From positions 63,252,893 to 63,316,892 of the forward strand of contig CP136067.1 in the NCBI GenBank assembly GCA_032622095.1: a stretch of DNA of 64,000 nt, read 5' to 3'. Positions 22,572 to 32,658 of the stretch are shown in pieces. Position 1 is the stretch's first letter. Each line of letters opens with the position of its first letter. The notes beneath the pieces are model-generated. The model was not told the DNA's origin, did not search any database, and was given only the letters and a program-made list of their open reading frames with translations. This stretch comes from Siphonodentalium dalli. Lineage: Eukaryota; Mollusca; Scaphopoda; Gadilida; Siphonodentaliidae. Both the position numbers and the translations under genes were made by a program.

Positions 22572-23042
22572 GTATGCTGTTATTTGCCAAATGGCAAAAG
22601 TGTCTTCCCATTCCAGCTCTATGTCAAATTAATAACATTTAATAGTTATAAATTTTAATTCTAAATTAGGCTGTTATTAATTGTTCTGCTAATTAAATGT
22701 CTCAACTAATATTTAGTATAAAGTAAAGCTGCTGGTTCTTTTATACATGTCCAGAGTGGAATAAGTTCCCAATTTTGACTAATGTTTTTAAGATCCCATA
22801 TTGGATTATTTACCCTATATAGCTGAGCATTTGAGGGCCATGAATCGAATTGAAGGGGAAGGTGGGAATTTGAATGTCACAGTGATTGGCTATTTGGTTT
22901 GATCCAGGAGTGGATACAATAATTATTGGAAAATACAAATTTGACAGCCACCCACAGGATGTAGACCTTCTAGTACCATACATGTCTGCCTATTATAATG
23001 CTGCATTTGTGTGGTTGAAACACATGATAAGTACTACACATT
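22572..23042. other. Intron 2, 5' part
   Basis: AT-rich intron sequence. No feature supported. Confidence 0.4.
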
Positions 23043-23769
23043 ATTATACCCCCCGCAATGAGTTGTGGGGGGGTATACTGGTATCAGCTTGTCCATCCAT
23101 CCGTCTGTCCATCCGTCCGTCTGTCGCGCCGTCCGTCCATGGACACAAATTTGTCCGGAGTTTTTCTCAGTCGTTTTTTTATCACTTTCCGTGAAACTTG
23201 ACACAGACATCAACCACCATGGGAACCTGTGCACCTGCGATTATGACATCTGTCGGACTTTTTTTGGAGGAGTTATTCCCCCTTTTTCGACTTAGAAAAT
23301 TGTCACAACATGTATAATTTTGTCCGAGCTTTTATTCCTACATTTTTAGATCAATTTTGTTTTAACTTGGCACAGATATTTAGTACCATGGGAACCTGTG
23401 CACCTGCGATTATGACGTCTGTCCGACATTTTTTGGTGGAGTTATCTCCCTTTTTCGAGTTAGAAACTTGTTTGCAACATGCATAATTTGTCCGAGCTTT
23501 TATTTCTACATTTTTACGTCAATGTTTTTTAATCTTGGCACTGATATTTAGTACCATGGGAACCTGTGCACCTGCGATTATGATGTCTGTCCGACTTTTT
23601 TTTGTGGAGTTATGATTAGGGTTAGGGGTTAGGGTTAGGGGGTTTAGGGTTGGGGATACCTGTTGACATAATTTCAGTGCCCAATATATGGTAATGGCTA
23701 CTTCACTCAAATAACATTTTGAATACGGGGGGTATTACTTAGTCCCATCTGGGACAAGCCCATCTCTAG
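23043..23769 (+). mobile_element. Helitron2-like non-autonomous element (clearest copy)
   Basis: The 5' end is TATACCCCCC, which forms a palindrome with GGGGGGTATA (about 23045-23077). A CCATCCGTCTGTCC tract follows. An inverted copy of the terminus, CGGGGGGTAT, is at 23726-23735. It is followed by the hairpin GTCCCATCTGGGAC (23742-23755), ten bases, and the end CTAG (23766-23769) next to T. An asymmetric inverted repeat plus a 3' hairpin 10 nt before CTAG|T is Helitron architecture. Inside are three copies of a block of about 120 bp with 'taccatgggaacctgtgcac' and a TTAGGG-like tract. Confidence 0.75.
23614..23655 (+). repeat. Interstitial TTAGGG-like tract
   Basis: About seven imperfect TTAGGG/TTAGGGG words. 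It lies about 115 bp from the 3' end of the Helitron-like element. Confidence 0.85.
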
Positions 23770-23872
23770 TTTATGTCGTGTTTGCACATTTACTCAATAT
23801 GCATTTCGCCACTTCACCATTGTTGACCCTTTCATGACGGGAGCTGCGCTGGTGCAGCATTAAAGATCCTTT

Positions 23873-23941
23873 GCCAGTGCATTCTCTTATGTATGTGAGT
23901 CTCATGTAGTGAGCCTTGCATATATAAGAGAATGCACTGGC
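23873..23941 (+). ncRNA. Pre-miRNA-shaped hairpin (candidate)
   Basis: Arms 23873-23899 and 23915-23941 can pair over 27 bp with only three G-U wobbles and no mismatch. The loop is 15 nt and the total 69 nt. The stem does not extend beyond these ends. Size and shape fit an animal pre-miRNA on the host gene's strand, within intron 2. A short inverted-repeat transposon remnant is the main alternative. Confidence 0.4.
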
Positions 23942-24114
23942 TTACATGATCAATGTCTATATTTTTAGGCCAATGTATTGGCACATGGTATTCACAAAAT
24001 TTCAGGAAGATCCAGTTATGAAAGGGTTAATGGTGTTTTTTTTTCCATTAATTGTTCTATACATATTCTCTTTGAGGTTGCTGACTGGTTATCCTCTCAT
24101 CAACAATATGTGGG

Positions 24115-24330
24115 TTATTAACCCAGTATCTCCATCAAAGATATCTTGCACTCCGAACTATTGGTTATATCCTTCATGCTCCGCATTCTTAGAAGAAATT
24201 AAAAAAAAAAATTATTCGGCACAACATATTTATTCACGCACCGGTAAAAGCCTAGAGATCCCAATTCCCAATTGCCAACCTGAACACCGGCCACATGACT
24301 CGGGAATCTGTCATTCTTAAGTTTCTTCTC
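24115..24330. repeat. Left arm of a large inverted repeat
   Basis: Inverted match to 27085-27265 plus 29057-29085: it shares words around 'gaagaaattaaaaaaaaaa', 'gatcccaattcccaattgcc' and 'gggaatctgtcattctta'. The right arm is split by the hAT-like insertion. Words like TTCAGTGTCCAAGATAC mark it as related to the repeats at 26940-27040 and 44855-46665. Confidence 0.75.
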
Positions 24331-25584
24331 CGCAAGACTGTCAATTATTCTTATTCTTATTGACTATTTGATTATACATTATGTATAGTTGTAGTTTGCG
24401 CTGCGGTTTGGGTAACACATTGCTTCAATGAACATGCACCATGGATGTAAATATTTAAAAAAAATTGCAAGAAAAAAACTAAAATAAATAATACTTTGGA
24501 TTCTTGTAGGATTTTGAGCCCTGTACAGGCATGGTTTTCACTCGGTGACCTGCAGTTTCTACTGGTCAACTATGCGCCCGTTGTCATGAAAAAAGATATT
24601 GAAGTGTACAGCCTATCAAATGTAGTCCATGAGCCTGATTTATAATTTAAATAATTATATACTCATAGTCAGCTCTATATATTCGTGAGCGAATTTGAAA
24701 TGAATATTTTAGCAATATTTCTACTGCAGACTGCCAGATAAAAGTTAGGCCAATAAAATTTCTTGTAGCCTTCATGAGGGTAGATGTTGATTACGTTTTC
24801 GATGGGTGGTCGAAAATGGCTCCTCGAATATCTCCCAGGGTTCGATTTAACTGGATTCACTTTGCAAATTGTGAAACAAATTTCCAACTCAGTGCTGCAA
24901 TATGCTATTTGAAAATTTCTAAATTAAATTGACCCCTGTCTTCAGCAGACGATTAAATTCTTTTATGGTGACATAACTTTGTAAATGTTACTTTTTTTCC
25001 TCTGACATGGCACCTTCCTCTGCTTCCTCTGTACAGCCTGCGGGCTCTAAGTTGGTCATGCCTCATCTATTAGTCGTGGCCTCCACTGCCTCAGCTGAGA
25101 AGGTCTGCAATGGATGTTCTGAATATTAGCTAGACCTATATGAGTGAACTAACACTTTAATTATGCGAGGGAGATTGGTAGCAGAGTATAAGAGAAACTT
25201 TTGTTGAGAGATTTACAAAATTCTGCAATCTACAACACCTTTCAAAATTCACTGCCAAAGAACAGTTTGAGTGATATTCATAGAGCACTGGGTAAAATAT
25301 GTAGATCCTATTGTCCATGCTGAAAATAGTGGTCAAGCAATGAAACACAAATATTTCACTTGTATCACAAGAATGCATGTCAGTATACTATGAACGCAAT
25401 TTATCAAAACACAAAGAAGTATCATATAGTATCTTCAATAAATTCTAAACTTGACCAAAATTGCCTACATACTCTGTGGCAGAGACTGAGTTTATACCTG
25501 GAAATTATATTAAGTTTTATTCACCAAGTCCACATATACACTATTACACCAGTCATTTGTACAAGCCTGCCAATGACAGGCGGA

Positions 25585-25750
25585 GTGTGATGGCCGAGTG
25601 GTTAGCGTGTTCGACTACTGGCCAGAGGTTTCGCTTGGACCCCGGATTGATTCACTGGCATACCCTCCTATTTATATATTTCCTCCGGAAAGACAAGGAG
25701 TCTAGTCACGCATTGCCTTCATACCAGTCACCGATGTGGTGTCTGATTTA
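25585..25750 (+). mobile_element. tRNA-like SINE fragment (candidate)
   Basis: 'tggccgagtggttagcgtg' is a good tRNA A-box region, while the B-box region ('ggaccccggattgattcac') is degenerate. No cloverleaf can be closed, so it is a tRNA-derived repeat, not a tRNA. Confidence 0.45.
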
Positions 25751-25922
25751 ACTAATAACAAACTATCCATTCTCAGACATTGCGAGATGCTACCAAGTCC
25801 ACCCAGCCCTTGAGATTAGGACAAGTGTCCCAAAGCAAATATAATACGGTGGCATTATTGTTCAACAGGATGGCTGAGGCCTATGACATTGCTAACTCTG
25901 TCACCTTGAATCAATCTCAGCA

Positions 25923-26797
25923 TTGAACACGTCCTGGGATTGTCTTGGACTACCACTAAGAAGGGCGCTCACTCAAAGGAGAAAAAAGCTCTTCCGGCTC
26001 CAATTGGGATCTTCTCGTCCTCTCACAGCAGATGATTTTTTGATGTCTGGGTTGCTGGCCTGTGCCTCCTCTCCGACATTACTGGTTCCAAACTGGAGTA
26101 TCTACTATGAGCCAATGTTTGACAGATTGTCCATCATGTCTGATTACTCAGAGTCCTCCTGGCCACCTTCATGTGGTAATCGTCTCATTACTAAGAACTT
26201 CGAGGGGGCCCAGGGCCACAATCGGGGACTACTTGGTCAGTCCGCCTCTCCCCATCAATCACCCTGTTTGCTGAGCACTTTCATTTGCGGGTACTTCAAT
26301 TTGTGTTCCGTTGTCCGGACCATCTTATGGTGTGTCCCAGGATCCCAGTCTGTCTTCATCCCACAGGCTTCCGTCTTCTCCGTTTCCTCTGGTTCCTTCT
26401 CCTTTTACAGATACCTTCATGGTGGGAGGGGATTCCCACAGTGTTTCTCATAGTTTTGGCTATGGTCCCCGAGTTACCGACTTGTCTGCCTGGTTTGCTT
26501 CCCCTGGATGTCGTTGGAGTTTGGATATATTTGGCGAGCCCCTTCCTCATTCTGTCGTTGGGCGTTCTCTCAGCATCCCTCAATATCTCATTCACCTGTT
26601 TTATTTCGGCTCTACCCCTGGGAGGGGGAGGTGGGATCATTCACTTTGTCCTACTAGGGTCCTGCATGATTGCGATATCTCCTATGAACAAATTCATCCT
26701 AGACACCTCCGTTCCAGGAACATTAGGGCGCACCAAGTACGCACTGTTTACGCTTCATGTGTTATCGGGGGCTCAGTTACTCTTAAGAGTTAAATGA
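25923..26797 (+). pseudogene. Possible DIRS-like retroelement remnant
   Basis: The region is more GC-rich than its surroundings and keeps several frames open (25923-26453, 26285-26797, 26311-26793). The first frame has 'RPLTADDFLMSGLLA', which resembles the phrase after RNase H in DIRS-type elements. Other frames are Ser/Pro/Trp-rich and fit no family I can name. The assignment rests on one motif, so it is tentative. An unrelated decayed coding repeat is equally possible. Confidence 0.3.
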
Positions 26798-26934
26798 GCT
26801 GCTGCGTATTGGACCCAAAGGTCCACATTTTCACAGTTCTACCAATGAGAATTCCGTTTGGGACCTCTAGATTTTTTGCAGACTTAGTCTGATTATCTGC
26901 ATTGTGGCTGCCTCCTTTTCAAGAATTCTAAATA

Positions 26935-27265
26935 TAACCAATAGTTCAGTTTCCATGATACCTTTGACGGAGATATAATATTTTTTTACCCAAAATATGC
27001 ATCTCCTAATAAGTATCTTGGACACTGAACACAGGGCCCTCTCAGTTGGAACCAACATCCCACCCTGTGCACTCGGTCAAATGCATATGACGAACACACA
27101 AAAGGGAGAAAATAAGAATGACAGATTCCCGTGTCACGTGGCTGGTGTTCTGGTTGGCGATTGGGAATCGGGAACTGGGATCTTGAGGATTTTACCACTG
27201 CGCTATTAAATATGTCTTGCCAATTTTTTTTTTTTAATTTCTTCTAAGAATGCGAAACATGAAGG
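26935..27265. repeat. Right arm (inner part) of the large inverted repeat, with MITE-like unit
   Basis: 26938-27040 is a self-inverted unit (TTCAGT...GATAC / GTATC...ACTGAAC). 27085-27265 is the inverted partner of 24115-24330. It ends at CATGAAGG, where the hAT-like element enters; the rest resumes at 29057. Confidence 0.7.
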
Positions 27266-29048
27266 TAGAGCCATGCGAACCTTAAATTTTAGGTCGAACC
27301 GAACCTTGAAACCGAATCATTGCCTCGGTCTCGAATCGAACCGAACCTCGAACCCAAACACCGACCTTGTTGTCGTAGACTCGTGATAGAGTGGACAACC
27401 AGAACTGTTAATTGACATTATTATAGTAAAATCAAAGGTTATTCAAGTATTGCCCATCTACACTATAAGATAATTACATAACAAAGAATTATTTTATATT
27501 GGAAATGGGTAGTCTGTTTATTCATCCGCGACTTTGGTTTCAAATCTACGCATATTGTGTTCTGATCTTTCTGTTTTTGCAAGTGACTTACGATTTTTTA
27601 TCGGAAGAGTAACAAACGTAGGGTCCCAAATGAGCACTGTGCAGGGGGAATTTTCTCTTGTAAATAAATTAAGTACAGATGGTGGTGTTCCTATGTGTCT
27701 TCATTCGGGGAAAAGGGTTGTTTAGCTCTACGAGTTCCCTGAACTATGTCGCCTTTCCTCTCTTGTGTTATATATGTATACGTGAAAAATTTACAACTAT
27801 GGAATATTTAAGTAAAACATGTTGTACATTCATGCCCAGATAATCACGGCTATTTCATTTAACTAAATCCCTTAGTTACTTGAAGCTTTATGGAACCAGC
27901 CCACAAACTAAAATTGTGACAGTTAGGAACTTGTTGAACCTTTTGTTTGAGAAACATAAACTAATATGTAAATTCTGGGTGAAAACTGGGGGGGGGGGTG
28001 TCACTATTTTACTGTCAACGCCATACCTGCATTAATTTTTTGGCGCTGTAATGGATATTTGCATGGAAATCCCAATTGAATGTTATCACATGAACTTGCT
28101 CTGAAACTATCCGAGGAATCTCTACGAACCAGTATTGTCTGTCTTAATTTTCCAATGCCTGTTGTTCAAGGCATGAGAGCACCATTGTTAATGGGACATT
28201 AAACATTTGTTTATCACAATCGCCATAAAAGAGCTTCAAATTCTGCACATTTTATTTTTATATTGGATGACCCTGAAATGACGAGAAACAAATCAAGTAT
28301 AAAATCGACTGGCTCAAATCCACTTTTCTAAATGAATTCAAACTCGTGAAAACAGCAAGAGATATCAGACAGGATTTATTCATTTCGGCATCCATGAAAG
28401 AATTTATGACTGGCCTGAAATTTCTTGATAGAAGTTAGTTTGATAATGGCTTATAACTGCTCACTTGTCTCACCTGTTGAAATTGTCCAATCTCGCGCAG
28501 GCGACTTATGCTATCAATGATTGGTGTGACCATATAAAATACATGGATTTTACATACAGAAATTACATGCATGTGTGTATCCACCCTTAAACGGAATTAA
28601 AAAAAGCTTGTTCGAGCTGTATGTATTCATTCATCAATAATCATAACTTGTTGTCTCGTTAGTTAGATATAATTATGTCTATTAGTAAAATTATATGGAT
28701 AATGAAACAAACTTTGATGACAGACTGAGATAGAGCACCAGAAATGTTATAGTTTTACTACTTAATTATCACGAATTTTGACATGTCCGACCGGACCGTT
28801 TAGCGGGAACGGAATAAAGTTATTATGCCAACAGACCTCTTCAATGAGATATCACCCAGTTATATACCCCACCCGAGTAACGATCAAATTAATTATGTCC
28901 AATGTAAACAATGTAAACATAAAATCATAGTATCACACAGTTGTGTGTAAACAAATTAATATACTGTATATAATCAATAAACAATTCCTAGTACGCAAAA
29001 CTTGCCCATTTTGAATCGAACCGGACCTCAAACAGTTCGCAGGGGCTA
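27266..29048. mobile_element. hAT-like non-autonomous element (1,783 bp) with 8-bp target duplication
   Basis: The exact direct repeat CATGAAGG flanks it (27258-27265 and 29049-29056). Terminal repeats are TAGAGCCATGCGAAC on the left and, inverted on the right, TAGCCCCTGCGAAC. Sub-terminal 'gaatcgaaccgaacct' words recur in both ends. An 8-bp duplication with TAG-type ends is the hAT pattern. The interior has no transposase ORF. Removing it restores the continuity of the repeat it hit. Confidence 0.8.
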
Positions 29049-29384
29049 CATGAAGGATATAGCCAATAGTTCAGTGTCCAAGATACTTGTTAGGAGATAC
29101 ATATTTTGGGTAAATTTTTTTTATATCTGTAAAGTTAGGTAACAGATTTTACCTATTCATGATTGTGTTGACTCCCGGGATTGAAGATCTCCACTTGCTG
29201 ATACTGATAGATATCACATTAGTTCCTTTTATCAATTCACACCAAATACTTCACAAAACACTACTCAAAGTTTCTGCGTTCGCACGTTACTTCATCTCAA
29301 CTGTCTCTCCGGAAATGTCATATACACTGTAACCCTCATTGAACATATAATAATAATCTATACATATTATCTATATATATTCAG

Positions 29385-29546
29385 AGAGCATCGGCTGTTC
29401 TGGAGGACAGTGTAATTGTAATGGGACATCAGTTAGTCAAGACGGAGGGCTAATCATTGATAAGACTCGTCTGCCAATCACGAGAATAGTCTTACCAGAA
29501 TCGCCAGGACAACGATTGCTACATATAGGCACACTGGAGTGTTTTG
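29385..29546 (+). CDS. Caspr-like gene, domain 1 exon c
   Basis: This 162-nt exon has acceptor 'tatattcag' and donor GTCAGT, entering and leaving in phase 1. It reads 'SIGCSGGQCNCNG', then 'DGGLIIDKTRLPITRI', and ends at 'LHIGTLECF'. The CNTNAP counterparts are C-x-C-x(n)-C-N-C-D, then LP-V/I-T-x-I, then G-x-L-x-C at the domain end. Joined by phase to 22340-22571, it closes domain 1 at about 184 residues. No long ORF surrounds it because stops lie just outside the splice sites. Confidence 0.75.
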
Positions 29547-29975
29547 GTCAGTATAGAACAGTATTACTGAACAAATGGGTGGCCTTTGAATGTCAAACAA
29601 ACTAATACTGTCGAACTGTGTCTAAAATGGTGTTTACATGTAAAAAAATTTGATTGGTTCACACTGGTATTTATGTCACTGAAAACAGGACTTCCTAGAC
29701 TGATCCTTAGGGACCGTGTCAAATTACAAGCGGAAATTCCGCCGGAGAACAGAGTTTTTTTCTCCGCTCTCCGCTAAAAACTCCGGTTTCCGCTTGTGAA
29801 ATTTAAATGCACACAGGAGTTTTTCCTCTGCTGTATACTCTGGTAGTAATTATGGCTAACTCCGTTCAAATTGGCAGAAACTCCGCTGTAACCAGAATGG
29901 TAACTCCGCTGTGGCGAGAGCAGAAACTCCGATGTCAGAGCTGAAACTGGAGCGGTATACCAAACTCAGCTGTTA

Positions 29976-31133
29976 GGCCACATTAACTTAATTATATGTT
30001 TCTCAGGCACTTTTATTTTCAAAACAATGGGGGAGGCAGGTATTTATTTTTATTATTTTAGACCAAAATTTACCGGGAGGCAGGTTTTTATGTCTTATTT
30101 TTTATGGGGAAAATTTTGCGGGAGGCAGGTTTTTATACGTGACTTTTTACAACAAATAATTGAGAGGTGCGCTACGAGATGCCTGTTCAAGATTCAAGAT
30201 GATGCCAAAATGTGTCTCCCTTCATAGGTGGATGAAAATTTTTATTTATAATATACTACATGCAGTACATGTATGGCAAATTGATATTAATAACATTGAC
30301 TGAACTGAATTATTTAAGTGATATTTAAAATATTCAGTTCAGTCAATGTTATTAATATCAATTTGCCATACATGTACTGCATGTAGTAGAATTTAAAACT
30401 AGTTTTTAATATACAGCATGGAGATATATTCGACATCATATTGAGCTTCCTGTAGGAACGAGAAGTACTTGTAGTTTACAAACTTTCATGTTTGCAGATT
30501 GAAAACCCTTGAATTTTGGGGTTAAATTAAAATATGACTGGCTGTTTTGATTTCGATTGAAATTTTAATGTAAAATAAAAAGTGAATGGAAGGTGCAGGT
30601 AATCCATCTGTAGACATGTAACTAAAACAATGAAACTTAATATATTTGGAAGAAGCGGCCAAATATGTCCGCAACTTCAGCTCCATCGATACACGGTCGA
30701 ACTCATCCCTCTTTCGTTTGGAAACACTGACATTTACGGAACTCTCATCACATTCACAATGAACGGAATTATCCTTCATAAAATTGTCAGCAACCGTTTG
30801 TGTTGTGTCGGAAGTGTCTATGTTGATTATCCTCCATGGAATCAATACATGTCCATTTTCAATCACGCAAATATTTAGTAGCGCCATATTTTTGAGGTGG
30901 TGCGTTCAATATGCATTCGGAGTAGATGGAAGTAGTGTTATCCCTCTTACCCAATGACCGGCTAACTGCAGTTACACACATGATATAAACGGAACACCTG
31001 GATGCACATTTATAGCAGGCGGCGGGCACTTTATATACTTTTTATTTTCGTTGTCGAATAAAAAGCTCCCAGCGGGAGATTTTTAAGGGGGGGCGGCAGT
31101 GCCTGTGAAATATATAATTAAGTTAATGTGGCA
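29976..31133. mobile_element. Nested TIR element, 1.16 kb, TTA-flanked
   Basis: Inverted termini of about 34 bp (29976-30010 / 31098-31133, e.g. 'CCACATTAACTTAATTATAT') lie inside the larger element and are flanked by TTA (29973-29975, 31134-31136). Three 'gggaggcaggt' repeats follow the left end. A related copy is at 42258-43430. Confidence 0.65.
30254..30388. repeat. Perfect 57-bp inverted repeat with 21-bp loop
   Basis: Arms 30254-30310 and 30332-30388 are exact reverse complements over all 57 positions, and pairing stops at both ends. It sits inside the nested element. Confidence 0.95.
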
Positions 31134-32658
31134 TTATATATACGATAATGAGTTAGAAGTGATGCTCTGCCGAGCGAAAAATCATACTTCTAATGCATTG
31201 AGATAAATCACATCTCAAAACACTATGTTATTGTTGTATTATCTTATACCAACTGACACTATCATTTTTGGGCAAATTTATGTCAGTTTTGAGACCAAAA
31301 AACCTACAGTATTGTAATTTTGAAGAGTAAAATTCCAGTTACGGATGAATACGCAGTTAATGTACATCTGATGAGGTCACGGATTTATGTGAACGTTGAG
31401 GTGATTAGTCAGCAAGAAACAAGATATAAGTCCTGATTTAATTTTAATCCATGTTCAGAAATCAGAACTGTGTAATTATTTCAATCAAATGTCAATGATC
31501 ACAAACAAAAAGCAAAGTCTTTCAATCTATTTTACGGTAGTTCATAATTCGCTAGATTGAAAAGATAGTTGAAATTCTGAGGAAAGTGTACATAGTAAAT
31601 TTTGCAGATATTGTGTGTGCAAGCTATCTAAAATGACTGGAAAAGAATAGTGACATGTGAAAGCTAACATTTAGTTATAATTAGGGAGATTTAATCATGA
31701 TTTATCGAATATGTAGCTAAATTACTATTTTATTCCACTTGTATGCCTTAATTTATTCATTTAAACCATCCGAAATGCTAAAGTAGATGTGACCCAATTT
31801 CGTGGCGAAAGTTTTTGTTGATACGTCACTGAGGTTGTGAGGTGAAAGGTCACGTTGCGCATAGTCCTTTCTTGAAGTATATCAGCTAGCTAGCTACATC
31901 TACAGCTGGCGCAAGTGATTACTATATTTACAAGATCAGTTCTCAAAATAATGTATCAGGAATAATTATCAAAATTATTTATAATGATCAGTTCTCAAAA
32001 ATAGATTTACAAGATCGGTTCTGTGCTGTGTTGACCACGTGTTCGAAAGCCATATTGATTCATAATATACGTAAATGGTATTGTTTATGAATATTACCAA
32101 TGGTGCCTGTACAACATTATACCTGTTCGTGGGACCACCGGTTCTCCAAGTAGCGCTTGATTAACTGTATTGTTGTTATGCATGTCCCATTTCGTTTAGA
32201 TTACATTTTTAATTATATTTTTGCTGTGAAATGTTCATGATGATGATGTCAGGTGATCGTTCTTTGTATATTCATCATTATTTACAGCGAGAAACATTTC
32301 CAATCACAGTCCACTGGGGAGAAAATAGTCAAATATTATGGGATCTAAATTAAATGTACAGAAGCATAATCCAATTGCGTTGAAATGATATTTAAAAAAA
32401 TCATTTAACACGACCCAGCGAGAAGTTTGAATCTGCTGGTTTAATATGAGTGACAGTCCATGGGGCGGAGCTTAAAGGGAATCTACCAATCGCGTAACAA
32501 ATAGATAAATAGTGAAGAAATTTCACAATGGCTTGCAGACAAAATACTAATTAGTGATAATTGATGATAACTAGATGAATATGCAGATTGTGAACTGAAC
32601 TTGAAAAAAACTCAGTTCTCCGGCTGAATTTCCGCTTGTAATTTGACAAGGTCCCTTA

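Larger units (their letters stand above)
29710..32655. mobile_element. TIR element, 2.95 kb, TTA-flanked (PIF/Harbinger-like, non-autonomous)
   Basis: The ends are near-identical inverted repeats of about 55-60 bp, starting GGGACC and including 'CAAATTACAAGCGGAAATTC'. TTA stands directly outside both (29707-29709, 32656-32658), fitting the TWA duplication of PIF/Harbinger. The left end continues into 'ctccgc' repeats (29750-29950). ORFs inside (30522-30887) have no transposase motif. Confidence 0.7.

Noticed and set aside
23614-23655. True telomere
   Set aside because: Only about 40 bp, imperfect, internal, and part of a mobile element.
25585-25660. Functional tRNA gene
   Set aside because: Good A-box region only; the B box is degenerate and no cloverleaf closes.
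30522-30887. 121-codon minus-strand ORF as a gene
   Set aside because: It lies inside a non-autonomous TIR element; no motif, no partner.
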